NCBI GenBank assembly: GCA_018897395.1
Contig: JAHIKV010000198.1
Span: 1 to 55,077 of the forward strand
Source of the DNA: Planctomycetota bacterium
GTDB lineage: Bacteria > Planctomycetota > Planctomycetia > Pirellulales > Thermoguttaceae
Direction: 5' to 3'
Length of the DNA stretch: 55,077 nucleotides
The position numbers and the translations under genes were made by a program. Numbering within the stretch: the stretch's first letter is position 1; every line of letters starts with the position of its first letter. Of the stretch, positions 32,726-41,048 are shown one piece after another. The notes below the pieces were generated by a model, which did no database searches, was not told the DNA's origin, and saw only the letters and a list, made by a program, of their open reading frames with translations.

Positions 32726-34068
32726 ATGAACTTCGTTATTCCCGGCATGGGGATCGGGTAATTGCCGTCCGCATCGGGCAACGCGGGCGGGGCGGCGTCG
32801 AAGGCATAACGCTCCGGCGATAAATCCTGCCGGGAGTTGATCGCATCATCCCAAGTAATAGCCTGACCGGTGTAATCGACCATCCGTCCGAGGATCGCCA
32901 TCATCGTGCTGCGGGCCATGTAGACGCCGTTGTTGATCGGCTCGCCCGAGCGGATCGAGGCGAACAACTCCTGGTGCTCTTTGTCGTGCATTTGCGAGCC
33001 GGGCGCGGGGCCGGCGTACTGCCAAGGATTCTCGCCTTCGATTCGCGGTTTGTTGTACAGAAAGGCGGTCCCCTTCGTGCCGATGAAGAGGTCGGAAACG
33101 TCGTTGTAGCAGCCGGGCATCTGGCGGCAGTAGGCATGGACGCGGACGCCGCCGGGATACTCGTAAGTAACCGCGTGGTGATCGTAGATGTTGCCGTTAT
33201 TGGGACCGACCCGGACCAGTCGTCCGCCCATTCCCCAGGCCCGCGCGGGCGGCTCGTCGTGCATCGCCCAAGACGCCTTGTCGAGGCTGTGGACGTGCTG
33301 CTCGACGTTGAAGTCGCCGGAAAGCCAGGTGAAGTAGTACCAGTTGCGCATCTGGTATTCCATTTCCGTCCACTCCGGCTTGTGGCCGCGATGCCATAGA
33401 GGACCGGTCAGGTAGGTCTCCTGGATGCTTTTTATCTCTCCGATGGCGCCGTCGAGGATGCGTTTCATTGTTTCGCACACGCCGAGGTCGTAGCGCCAGC
33501 ACAGGCCCGAGACGATGCTCAAGCCCTTTTTCTTTGCCTCCTCGGCGGTGGCCAGCACGCTGCGGATTCCAGGGGCGTCGACAGCCACGGGCTTCTCGCA
33601 AAAAACGTGCTTGCCGGCGTCGATCGCCGCCTTCAGGTGCATGGGGCGAAAGTGGGGCGGCTCGGCCAGCAACACCACGTCCACTCCGCTTTCGATCAGC
33701 TTCCTTCCGGCGTCGAAGCCGACGAAACAGTGGTCGGCCTCTACGGCCACCTTCTCGGGCGATTCCATCCTGAGGGCCTGCTTCCCAAGGGTTTTCAGGC
33801 TCCCTTGCAAACGGTCGTCGAAGGCGTCGGCCATCGCCACGAGCTTGCAGTTCTTGTCGGCTTTCATCGCGTTCACCGCCGCGCCGGTCCCTCGACCGCC
33901 GCAACCGATCAGACCGATCCGAATCACGTCGTTTCCGTCGGCATGTGCGCCGCGGGCGATCGACAGCCCGCCGGCCAGCGTCCCAGCGGCGGCCAAGGCG
34001 GATGTGGTTTTGAGGAAATCGCGTCGATTGCGGGCATGGAGATTGCAATGCTCAGAGTGTCGTGTCAT
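32722..34068 (-). CDS. Tat-exported Gfo/Idh/MocA oxidoreductase
   Basis: A 448-aa protein with a twin-arginine signal (RNRRDFLKTTSALAAAGTLA) and the planctomycete-rich Gfo/Idh/MocA fold: IRIGLIGCGGRGTGAAVNAM (dinucleotide binding), HVFCEKPVAVDAPG (EKP motif), then a long substrate domain with WHRGHKPEWTEMEYQMRNWY and NVEQHVHSLDKASWAMHD. Export folded with bound NAD(P) is typical for this group, which acts on sugars outside the cytoplasm. The start is the ATG at 34068; the frame continuing to 34620 is antisense shadow of the DUF1570 gene. The TAG stop lies in the end of a MITE. Confidence 0.85.
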   Translation of the reverse strand: MTRHSEHCNLHARNRRDFLKTTSALAAAGTLAGGLSIARGAHADGNDVIRIGLIGCGGRGTGAAVNAMKADKNCKLVAMADAFDDRLQGSLKTLGKQALRMESPEKVAVEADHCFVGFDAGRKLIESGVDVVLLAEPPHFRPMHLKAAIDAGKHVFCEKPVAVDAPGIRSVLATAEEAKKKGLSIVSGLCWRYDLGVCETMKRILDGAIGEIKSIQETYLTGPLWHRGHKPEWTEMEYQMRNWYYFTWLSGDFNVEQHVHSLDKASWAMHDEPPARAWGMGGRLVRVGPNNGNIYDHHAVTYEYPGGVRVHAYCRQMPGCYNDVSDLFIGTKGTAFLYNKPRIEGENPWQYAGPAPGSQMHDKEHQELFASIRSGEPINNGVYMARSTMMAILGRMVDYTGQAITWDDAINSRQDLSPERYAFDAAPPALPDADGNYPIPMPGITKFI

Positions 34069-34181
34069 GACATGGGTTCCTTGCACGGCGGCGGGAAGGG
34101 AAACGAGGGATTGGGAAGGGAACGTACAATTAGTATACCGATTGGAATGGTCCAGCACAAGCAACGGCCGATGTCGCATCT

Positions 34182-34247
34182 GTTTAGCGGCCGCCGGCAC
34201 GGCGGCCAGTGTTCCGCCGTAAGCCGCCGTGCCGGCGGCTGCTAAAC
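34182..34247. repeat. Long hairpin with GTTTAGC ends
   Basis: 24-nt arms (34182-34205 and 34224-34247; core GCCGCCGGCACGGCGG) with one mismatch around an 18-nt loop. It lies between two minus-strand genes and could terminate transcription from the DUF1570 gene. The GGCGGCTAAAC end also occurs near 35670, and GACGGCTAAAC near 37237, so it is part of a dispersed family. Confidence 0.75.
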
Positions 34248-34280
34248 GTGCGGCAGTTGTTCTCCGACGCCCTCGAATCG

Positions 34281-35477
34281 CTACCGCGACCGAGTCATGT
34301 ATCGCAAAAACTCCGCGTCCAACTGTTTCAACTCGCCGAAGGCCCGGCGGAATTGGTCGAGCCGCTCGTCTGGACTGTCGTAGAGCAGCGGTTTTTTGTG
34401 CGACAACATGGCCAGATACGCGACGTACTCCTTCGGATGCTGCCGGATGAGGAAGTACGTCAACGCCCAGGCCTCGGCGTAGGCGTCCAGGCTCCGCTTG
34501 GGATCGCGGAACCGGCTGTCGTCGCGGATCAAGGTCTCCAGCGAATCGGCCGGCCGCGCGGCAAGGTAGCGGTAAAACCGCTCCAACCGCGGCCGGTTCA
34601 CCGAGCCGATGCCCCGCCAACCCTTCGCGCTGCTCAGGTCGGGCGTCTCGAAAAAGACCGCGATTCCCTCGCTAAACCACAGCGGACAGTCGCTCAAGCG
34701 GGTGTGCAGGCCGCAATTGAACGCGATCTGATGGGTCGCCTCGTGGACGATCGTCGCCACGGTGCTTAGGGCGTTGGGCTGAGATAGTATCCGGTTGATT
34801 TGCGCCGACGTCCGGCTCCGGCCGCCGCCCAGTCCCCGCACCTCGACGCCCGTCAGGTCGTACATCGTCATTCGGTTGGTGTTCATGGCGAAGTAGCCGA
34901 TGACCGATTCCGCCGCTTCGCCCAGTTCCGGCCGTGAGAACCGCAAGTAGGATTGCCTGTCGGCGAAAACGATCGCCACCAGCGGAAACTCCGGCTCGAC
35001 CAGCTCGAATCCCTTGCGGGTCCAGAAATTGGTGAACGCCATGTAGAGCCGCTCGAACAACGCCCCGCACCACTGCGCGTAGGCCGAAGAGGTATCGTAG
35101 AAAATCAAGTAGTGCGCCGTCTGATGAACGCGAAAATTGGCCGGCAATTCACCCAAGACCCGTTTGACGATCTCCTCTCGGGCGAATGGCTTGAAGGGGA
35201 CCGCGTCGCTGGTGTGATCGATCTGCTCGTCGGGCGGAATCGCCCAAAGCACGCCGTCCCGGGCTTGCATGAGCAGGCCGCCGTCTTGGGCCTCGACCAA
35301 CAATCGGCCGGAAACCCCCAGCGTCTTGCCGTCGCGGCTGAACGTGACGTGGTCCAGCGCCGACGACGGCGCGACCAGCGCGAAACAAAGCAACGCGCCG
35401 AGAAAGATTATCACGCAAAGGCGCAAAGGCACAAAGAAAGAATGCTTGTCGCAGGAACACAATGCGTTACGCCTCAC
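34281..35477 (-). CDS. DUF1570 protein, putative exported metallopeptidase
   Basis: A planctomycete-typical protein of 398 aa. A signal peptide (CVIIFLGALLCFALVAPSSA) precedes a peptidase-like domain with TIVHEATHQIAFNCGLHTR; HEATH fits a zincin H-E-x-x-H site and a possible third ligand Glu lies in PLWFSEGIAVFFE. This suggests proteolysis in the periplasm, unproven. The GTG at 35477 has AAAGG 8 nt upstream. The codons just after it overlap a GCAAAGGCGCAAAGGC repeat that is dispersed in many genomes, so the n-region of the signal may be of repeat origin. A TTG at 35426 is an alternative start. Confidence 0.8.
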   Translation of the reverse strand: MRRNALCSCDKHSFFVPLRLCVIIFLGALLCFALVAPSSALDHVTFSRDGKTLGVSGRLLVEAQDGGLLMQARDGVLWAIPPDEQIDHTSDAVPFKPFAREEIVKRVLGELPANFRVHQTAHYLIFYDTSSAYAQWCGALFERLYMAFTNFWTRKGFELVEPEFPLVAIVFADRQSYLRFSRPELGEAAESVIGYFAMNTNRMTMYDLTGVEVRGLGGGRSRTSAQINRILSQPNALSTVATIVHEATHQIAFNCGLHTRLSDCPLWFSEGIAVFFETPDLSSAKGWRGIGSVNRPRLERFYRYLAARPADSLETLIRDDSRFRDPKRSLDAYAEAWALTYFLIRQHPKEYVAYLAMLSHKKPLLYDSPDERLDQFRRAFGELKQLDAEFLRYMTRSR

Positions 35478-35721
35478 GTCCGAACCTTTCTTCAGGGCAT
35501 TCGCATGGCGTCAATAACGGCGGAATTTGATCGGAATGCTCCCTGTTATTGGCTGACTTCCATTATACCTTGCGTTCGGGCGGAATCGCAACACGAACGA
35601 TTCGCCATTGCGAAGCCGCAAGCGGCCTATGAGGACATTCTTACCGCGCCACGTATTTCGCCGCGTGGACGCGGCGGCTAAACATTTCAATACCACGCCC
35701 CTCGTCCCTCGCCCCCCGTCC

Positions 35722-37080
35722 CTAATTCACGTCGCCGCCGACCATTTTTTGCTCGACCTGATCGGCCTGCCAGGCGATGGCCGACAGCACGCGGCTGACG
35801 TCCAACGCGGTGATCGATTCGGCGAGCTGGTTGGTTTGCAGGACGACCATCTCCGCCTCGCCGATCTTCTTGACCGCGAACGCGCCGTGGAGCATGCCGG
35901 TGTTGTAGCGCAACAGGTCGGCCGCGTTCTTTTCGTCGTAAGGGCCGCAAACCGACCAGTAGTTCAGCACCGCGTTGCCCGTGGGGTCTTTCTGGCCGAA
36001 CTCGACGTGGATCACCTGCTTCCGCAACGGTCCGACGGGGACGGTGATCCGCAATGCACCGGCCGACTCGGCGATCTGATATCCGGCCGAGGCGGCGACG
36101 GTGCGGACCATGCCCATCGGATCGGCGGTGGCCGCGGCCAGTTTCGAGAAGTCGGGCCCGAGCGAGACGCCGGCGGCGGCCGCGCCGGCGGGCGTGGTCC
36201 GCTGTCCGGCCGGCGTGCCTGAGGCCATCGCTTGCTGGAGCATACCGGGCATCATCATTCCGAAACCGGCGCCCATTCCCATACCCATTGCCCCGGCACC
36301 CATCCCGCCGCCCGCTCCGCCACCGCCCTGTTCGGCCAGCTTGGCCATGCTGTTGGCGGCCTGAAACTTCATGAAGGCGTTCAGGTCGCCGACCGCCCCC
36401 ATCGCGCTGCGGGCGTCGATCGCCTTCTGCACTTCCTCCGGCGGAGTGATGGCGTTGATGAAAAAGTCGACCAACTCCAAGCCGTACTTGGAAAACTCCT
36501 CGGACACCTTGGCGCGGGCGCCAGAAGCCACCTCGTCGTACTTCGCCGGCAGATCGAGCAGGCTGATCCCCAGCGTACCGAGCAGGTCGGCCAGCCGGGC
36601 GACGATCAAGTCCTTCATGTACGAGCTGACCGCCTCGGTGGTGTACATGCCCTGGGTGCCCACCAACGTGTTTATCAACAGCGGCGAATCGACCACGCGG
36701 AACGAGTATTTACCGAAACTCCGCAGCCGGACCATGCCGAACTCGGCGTCACGGAAGGCGATCGGCTGCAAGGTGCCCCACTTCTGATCGATGAACGTTT
36801 GCTTGCCGATGAAATAGACCAACGCCTGGAAGGGAGACTTTTCCCAGGGGATTGTCAGCAGCCGGGTCAGGATCGGGACGTTGGCCGTGGTCAGCGTGTG
36901 GCGGCCGGGGCCGAAGGAGTCCAGCGCCTTGCCGTCGCGTAAGAAGACCGCCTCCTGATTCTCTTGGACGATCAATTGTGCGCCGATCTTGATGTCGGTC
37001 GATCCCTCCGGCGGAATCCGCTGCACCAGGGATTGGTTCGCGTCGTCGAAATACTGGATGACTTCCATACGGATGGCCAT
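35722..37080 (-). CDS. SPFH-domain (YdjI-like) protein
   Basis: A 452-aa member of the SPFH/band-7 superfamily, the cytoplasmic branch without an N-terminal membrane helix. MEVIQYFDDANQSLVQRIPP opens it, then AQLIVQENQEAVFLRDGKAL and FGPGRHTLTTANVPIL are hallmarks. A helical stretch ending AIDARSAMGAVGD leads to a Gly/Met-rich linker (MGMGMGAGFGMMMPGMLQQA). After it a separate compact C-terminal domain of about 130 aa has the look of a chaperone or YbjN fold. AAGGAG lies 7 nt before the ATG. Such proteins form membrane-associated scaffolds; the role here is unknown. The gene downstream encodes a small coiled-coil protein upstream in the same strand order, possibly a partner. Confidence 0.8.
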   Translation of the reverse strand: MAIRMEVIQYFDDANQSLVQRIPPEGSTDIKIGAQLIVQENQEAVFLRDGKALDSFGPGRHTLTTANVPILTRLLTIPWEKSPFQALVYFIGKQTFIDQKWGTLQPIAFRDAEFGMVRLRSFGKYSFRVVDSPLLINTLVGTQGMYTTEAVSSYMKDLIVARLADLLGTLGISLLDLPAKYDEVASGARAKVSEEFSKYGLELVDFFINAITPPEEVQKAIDARSAMGAVGDLNAFMKFQAANSMAKLAEQGGGGAGGGMGAGAMGMGMGAGFGMMMPGMLQQAMASGTPAGQRTTPAGAAAAGVSLGPDFSKLAAATADPMGMVRTVAASAGYQIAESAGALRITVPVGPLRKQVIHVEFGQKDPTGNAVLNYWSVCGPYDEKNAADLLRYNTGMLHGAFAVKKIGEAEMVVLQTNQLAESITALDVSRVLSAIAWQADQVEQKMVGGDVN

Positions 37081-37100
37081 GAGAAACTCCTTGTGGTTGT

Positions 37101-37130
37101 ATTATATGTTGCACGGGAAATAGTGAAACA
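37101..37130 (-). promoter_or_regulatory. Likely -10 box of the SPFH gene inside the dispersed repeat
   Basis: On the minus strand TATAAT (37106-37101) lies 21 nt before the SPFH start codon, with a ribosome site between. A weak -35 (TTTCAC) lies about 17 nt upstream. The box is formed by the edge of the 80-bp dispersed repeat copy 2. Confidence 0.5.
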
Positions 37131-37182
37131 TTCTTCTCGGATGGAAAAGATCGTTGCACTTCCAGCCGTTCACCGTATATTT
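37102..37182. repeat. 80-bp dispersed repeat, copy 2
   Basis: Colinear with 32295-32375, roughly three quarters identical by eye, including TTGCACGG, AACATTCTTCTCGG and TGGAAAAGA. It lies directly upstream of the SPFH gene. Confidence 0.8.
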
Positions 37183-37253
37183 TCCGGGGTCAGTGGGCGG
37201 TAAACCGCCCACCCCTCTCGGCGCCGCGTGGACGCGACGGCTAAACATTCCGA

Positions 37254-37281
37254 CCACTATCCACTATCCACTATCCACTCC
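37254..37281. repeat. Heptamer array, CCACTAT unit
   Basis: Four tandem units (CCACTAT x3, then CCACTCC). The minus-strand gene 37264-37779 ends inside it: the last codons and the TAG stop are read from the repeat. Confidence 0.9.
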
Positions 37282-37779
37282 CTTCAACATGTCTTCGCGT
37301 TCGTCCCAGCGGCGCTCGATCTCGTCGATCCGGGCGAGCAGTTCGGCCACGGCGGCCGGCACTTGGTCCCGCTTGTCGGGCAACTGCTCGGCGGATTGGG
37401 TGAAGGCATCGACCTGCTCGTCCAATGAGGCGTCGTGTTCGTAGACCTCCTCGAGCAACGGCTCGTCGATCCGCACCAGGTCGAAAAATCCGCTGTAGCC
37501 CTGCATCGCTCCGCGGATGCGCCCCAGCAGCCGGTCCAAGCGGACCCGCATCCGGTCGATCTGGGGCAGCGAGTCCACCTCGGCGGCGTCGACCAGTTGC
37601 CGGGCCAGCTCGTCCACCGCCCGCTTCGACCGCTGGAGGCGATCGGCCAGCCAGTCCCGCTGCAACTCATCGCTTTCGCGGCGATATTCCCGCTCCAAGT
37701 AGCCCCGGAAGCCGGGTATGTGCCGCAACACGGTCTCGATAAAATTCCGCTCGACGGCGTGATCTTTCGGTTGGGGCAT
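37264..37779 (-). CDS. Small coiled-coil hypothetical protein
   Basis: About 171 aa, highly charged and helical, with no signal peptide or membrane helix. HAVERNFIETVLRHIPGFRG begins a conserved-looking N-terminus, followed by heptad-like helices (SKRAVDELARQLVDAAEVDS). The ATG at 37779 was chosen because GGAG lies 6 nt upstream; three ATGs further up lack such a site. The stop codon is supplied by a CCACTAT repeat array. It lies upstream of and in line with the SPFH gene, so a shared role is possible, but the 80-bp repeat and a likely promoter separate them. I do not know the family's function. Confidence 0.7.
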   Translation of the reverse strand: MPQPKDHAVERNFIETVLRHIPGFRGYLEREYRRESDELQRDWLADRLQRSKRAVDELARQLVDAAEVDSLPQIDRMRVRLDRLLGRIRGAMQGYSGFFDLVRIDEPLLEEVYEHDASLDEQVDAFTQSAEQLPDKRDQVPAAVAELLARIDEIERRWDEREDMLKGVDSG

Positions 37780-37834
37780 GACGTGCTCCAAGTAAGGGTG
37801 ATCGGAAAACATCAGCATCATACTCAGGGCGAGC

Positions 37835-37855
37835 GGGTAGTGGGTAGTGGGTGTT
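37835..37855. repeat. Heptamer array, GGGTAGT unit
   Basis: Two perfect units and one variant (GGGTGTT) in the intergenic region just upstream of the small coiled-coil gene. Confidence 0.7.
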
Positions 37856-37968
37856 CGTTTTATATGTCGAATCGTTTTCCAGTGGTCGGTTTACCGACCA
37901 CCCCTCTTCCTTGGCGACCTGTTTTATCTAGTTGCCCCACTTTCGCTCGAATTGCCCCCCGATTCGCC

Positions 37969-37997
37969 TTGGCGTAATCCGATGCGGATGCTATAGT
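37969..37997 (+). promoter_or_regulatory. Sigma-70-like promoter for the HEAT lipoprotein gene
   Basis: TTGGCG (37969-37974) and TATAGT (37992-37997) are separated by 17 nt, a good match to the housekeeping consensus. Transcription would begin near 38004, about 58 nt before the start codon at 38062. Confidence 0.5.
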
Positions 37998-38061
37998 CCG
38001 CCCTCCTGTCTATTCGTGTGCGTTTCTTAGTTCTTGCCCCCGCGATGGTGGATTTTCGGCA

Positions 38062-38757
38062 ATGACGGACACCGGCGGCAAACGAGTCTGGATCGTGCTC
38101 TGCGGTTTGGCGGTCGTGACGGCGGCCGGCTGCGCGGAGATGGACTTCCTGCCCTCCTGGATGCCGTTCCAGGAGCCTGCCTCCGACCAGATGGCGGGCG
38201 TGGTTTCGCCGGCCGAGCGGATCGCCGAGTTGCGCGAGCTTTCGGCGAAGGCCGCCAAGTGCAGTCCCGACGAAAGGTTGAAAGTCTCGGAGCGGTTGGC
38301 CCGTTCCATTCGCAACGAGCAAGACCCCCTGGTCCGGGTGGAGATCATCCGTGCATTGGGAAGTTATCCCGGTCCGACCGCCGACGCCATTCTGAAGGCG
38401 GCGCTCAGCGACGTTGACGTCCAGGTTCGGATAGCGGCCTGCGAAAGCTGGGGAAGACGAGGCGACGACGGGGCGGTGAAGCTGCTCGTCGAATCCTTGC
38501 GGAGCGACGTCGATATCGACGTGCGGCTGGCGGCGGCCAAGGCCCTGGGCGAGACCCGCAACCCGGCGGTGGTCGAAGTGCTCGGCGAAGCGCTGGAAGA
38601 CTCCGATCCCGCCATGCAGTATCGGGCAGTTCTATCGCTGCAACAAGCCACCGGCAAGGACCTCGGCAACGACGTGTACCGCTGGCGGCAATACGTCAAG
38701 GGCGAGATTCCCGAACCGAAACCCACGCTGGCCGAGCGTTTGCGGCGGATGTTCTGA
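38062..38757 (+). CDS. HEAT-repeat lipoprotein
   Basis: A 231-aa protein with a lipoprotein signal (IVLCGLAVVTAAGC, lipobox TAAGC), so probably membrane-attached outside the cytoplasm. After a spacer there are three to four HEAT/PBS-type repeats: DPLVRVEIIRALGSY, DVDVQVRIAACESWGRRGDD, DIDVRLAAAKALGETRNPAV and DPAMQYRAVLSLQQATGKDL. Such repeats form a protein-binding solenoid. The C-terminus (PKPTLAERLRRMF) is short and basic. It is transcribed away from the SPFH and coiled-coil genes. The partner is unknown. Confidence 0.85.
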   Translation: MTDTGGKRVWIVLCGLAVVTAAGCAEMDFLPSWMPFQEPASDQMAGVVSPAERIAELRELSAKAAKCSPDERLKVSERLARSIRNEQDPLVRVEIIRALGSYPGPTADAILKAALSDVDVQVRIAACESWGRRGDDGAVKLLVESLRSDVDIDVRLAAAKALGETRNPAVVEVLGEALEDSDPAMQYRAVLSLQQATGKDLGNDVYRWRQYVKGEIPEPKPTLAERLRRMF

Positions 38758-38791
38758 CGGATGGGCGGCGGGGCGTCGCGCCCTGAGAGCA

Positions 38792-38914
38792 TGTCCTGAA
38801 ATTGAAATAACCGCATTTAGCCCCGGGTGAATACACCCGGGGGCAAGCGGTTTCACGCGGTCAACCCGGCCCGCCGTGTATTCACGGCGGGCTAAATGAA
38901 ACAATTTCAGGACA
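38792..38914. mobile_element. MITE-like element with nested hairpins
   Basis: Terminal inverted repeats TGTCCTGAAATTG (38792-38804) and CAATTTCAGGACA (38902-38914). Inside, CATTTAGCCC pairs with GGGCTAAATG, and between these lie two hairpins (CCGGGTG-AATA-CACCCGG, and GCCCGCCGTG / CACGGCGGGC). There is no coding capacity. It fills most of the gap between the HEAT lipoprotein and the cyclase gene. Confidence 0.75.
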
Positions 38915-39108
38915 CGCCCTTTGTTCCTCAGGGCGTGCCACCCAAATCGCGTCGCGAATCATTCCAGCGTTGGCGTTGCCTTGGAAGGCGAAAAACCGTA
39001 ACATAAAAGCGGTTCGGATCGCGCTGAGTCGCTCGCGGATTCTCGACCCTCCCCCAAGCCGATCGGCCGGCGCAGCGCATCGGAGTCCAGCACGGAGGCG
39101 GTCAGCTC

Positions 39109-40077
39109 ATGCAGCCGATACGTTTTACCGATCAGTTCAAGACCCTGCTGGGCGTGGCCCGGAAGATGGCCGAATCGGCCGACGTGGAAGCCATCCTCTT
39201 GCTGTTGGAAGGGCCTGCCGAGTGGTGGCCGCGTCTGAAAGGTCTGCGGGGTAAGGCTAAAGTGGTGGTCGCCGCCGACACGGCCGAAGAGTTGGCCGGC
39301 GCCAAGGAGGCCGGTCTGGAGACGGTGCTCCTCGACATGCCCGACAGCCCGGTCAACGAACGCCTCACCCAAGCGGTGCTCGAGGCCGTTGCCGACGACA
39401 TCCTCACGCCCGGCTCGAGCGTGGCCGCGCTCTACAGCGGTTTCGACGCCGACACGATCGACTCGCTGAGTGTGATCAACCTGGACGAGCATCTGAACCG
39501 GCTCACCGGCCGCGATCTGCGGCAACTGGAGACCCGCGTCCCGCTGGACACGCTGAAAATCGTGGTCGATCTGGCCGTGGAGATCGGTCGCGAAGGACGC
39601 GAGGGCAAACCGGTGGGCACGCTGTTCGTGGTGGGCGACAGCCGGAAAGTGCTGGCATGCAGCCGCCCGGCCGGGTTCGATCCGGTGAAAGGATACAGCC
39701 GCAAGGAGCGGAACCTCGACGATCCCCGCGTGCGCGAGGGGATGAAGGAGATCGCCCAGATGGACGGCGCCTTCATCGTCTCGGCCGACAACGTGGTCGA
39801 GTCGGCCTGCCGCTACCTGGACTGTTCGGCCGCCGACGTAACGCTCTCGAAGGGGCTTGGCGCCCGGCATTGGGCCGCCGCCGCCATCAGCCGGGCAACC
39901 AACGCCGTGGCCGTCTCGGTCAGCGAAAGCAACGGCACCGTTAGAATCTTTCACAACGGCGAGGTGGTCCTGCGGATCGAGCCGTACTTGCGCCGTCCAA
40001 TGGTCTGGCGCGAACTCGAATACGAGCCGCCAACGCCCGAGTCAAAGCCGAAGTCGAAGGGGGACGGAGCGGCGTGA
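39109..40077 (+). CDS. dacZ: Diadenylate cyclase, DacZ-type (c-di-AMP synthase)
   Basis: Makes cyclic di-AMP from two ATP, the messenger that controls potassium and osmotic balance in many bacteria and archaea. The DAC domain is at the C-terminus: DGAFIVSADNVVESACRYL (DGA motif) and LSKGLGARHWAAAAISRATN (RH motif, with W where DisA/DacA have R; as I recall, archaeal DacZ is also variable there), then GTVRIFHNGEVVLRIEP. The N-terminal 130 residues resemble the pyruvate-kinase C-terminal-like domain that precedes DAC in DacZ. There is no membrane helix, unlike DacA. GGAGG lies 10 nt before the ATG. A MITE lies upstream and an inverted heptamer array directly after the stop. Confidence 0.75.
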   Translation: MQPIRFTDQFKTLLGVARKMAESADVEAILLLLEGPAEWWPRLKGLRGKAKVVVAADTAEELAGAKEAGLETVLLDMPDSPVNERLTQAVLEAVADDILTPGSSVAALYSGFDADTIDSLSVINLDEHLNRLTGRDLRQLETRVPLDTLKIVVDLAVEIGREGREGKPVGTLFVVGDSRKVLACSRPAGFDPVKGYSRKERNLDDPRVREGMKEIAQMDGAFIVSADNVVESACRYLDCSAADVTLSKGLGARHWAAAAISRATNAVAVSVSESNGTVRIFHNGEVVLRIEPYLRRPMVWRELEYEPPTPESKPKSKGDGAA

Positions 40078-40080
40078 GAG

Positions 40081-40163
40081 TTGTCAGTAGTCAGTTGTCA
40101 GTTGTCAGTCGGCCAGTCAAGAACTGATAACTGAAAACTGACAACTGAAAACTGATAACTCAT
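40081..40163. repeat. Two inverted heptamer arrays between convergent genes
   Basis: TTGTCAG units x4 (40081-40108) face AACTGAN units x6 (40122-40163), so the region can fold into a long hairpin. It separates the cyclase gene from the convergent minus-strand gene, whose TGA stop (40160-40162) lies within the last unit. It could serve as a two-way terminator. Confidence 0.85.
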
Positions 40164-40840
40164 TCCGGCCGATCGATAACCAGGTCCACCTCGAACCGCG
40201 TGTAAGGCTGATTGGACTTGATAACGCCGGCCGAACGTATCTTCAGCGCGCCGGCCGGCTGGTTGTTGGAATCGACGGCTTCGTAGAGCGCCACGCCCGG
40301 ATCGTTCGTCAATCGGCGGGCAAAATGGTAGCGGCCGGTCACCAACCCGATCAAGACGCGCGGGTCGCCGGTGGTGCCGCGGAGCGTGATCCGCTGGACT
40401 TGCTGCCGGGCGTTGAAGAAGTAGGTCAACGAGCCGGCCACGTCGCCGATGGCCGTGCCGGTGACCAGCGGCACGCGGTAGCCATGCAACTGCAAGTGGG
40501 GTAGTCCGGTGGATACCCGCGGCCAGCGTTGCATCACCCAATCGACGGTCACGTCAAACCGCAACACCTCGTCCAAATTGGGCATAGGCGCGGCGCGCGC
40601 CGGCGATGCGTTTTGCCCGAACACGGGCTGCTCACCGGAAGGCAAAGCGACGGGGTCAGTAGTAGAAGCGTTCGGATCGGAAGAAAACGGTTGCGGCGCC
40701 GCGGCCGCCGTGTCCGCCGAGTCGGAGAGCCAATTCTTTCGCACCGCCGAAACAACGTCGGAGGCCGAGTAATAACTTACCGGCCCCCCGATGGCCAGGA
40801 GCAGTCCTCCCGCGCAGAGCAAAGTCGTTTTGATGCCCAT
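40160..40840 (-). CDS. Single-pass membrane protein of a planctomycete family
   Basis: About 226 aa. An N-terminal membrane helix (TLLCAGGLLLAIGGPVSYYS) is followed by a Ser/Ala/Pro-rich spacer and a beta-rich domain with conserved-looking blocks (LHGYRVPLVTGTAIGDVAGS, RITLRGTTGDPRVLIGLVTG). I recognise it only as a planctomycete hypothetical family (possibly DUF6690; not certain). The domain should lie outside the cytoplasm. The ATG at 40840 was chosen over a GTG at 40873. The stop codon falls in the heptamer array shared with the cyclase gene. Confidence 0.6.
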   Translation of the reverse strand: MGIKTTLLCAGGLLLAIGGPVSYYSASDVVSAVRKNWLSDSADTAAAAPQPFSSDPNASTTDPVALPSGEQPVFGQNASPARAAPMPNLDEVLRFDVTVDWVMQRWPRVSTGLPHLQLHGYRVPLVTGTAIGDVAGSLTYFFNARQQVQRITLRGTTGDPRVLIGLVTGRYHFARRLTNDPGVALYEAVDSNNQPAGALKIRSAGVIKSNQPYTRFEVDLVIDRPE

Positions 40841-41048
40841 GTTGTTGAGGATCGGCACGAGCGGGTCGGTCACTTTCCGTCAAGTACGGCCAGCCGCCGC
40901 GGCTTACCCAGCCGCCCCATCTTCCATCTATTGTCCTCCGCCCTCCGCCTTCACTTTGTTACAACCGGAAAAACCCGCAAGTCTGCCGCATTTTAACACG
41001 ATAAGTAGTGTAACCGCGGCTTTGAATCCATCAGTCGAGGAGGCACGG

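Noticed and set aside
38959..39954. A 331-codon minus-strand frame over the cyclase gene
   Set aside because: It is antisense to a protein with recognisable DAC motifs and has no family features of its own.
40081..40163. Possible CRISPR-like array
   Set aside because: The units are 7 bp, without spacers; it is a heptamer tandem repeat.
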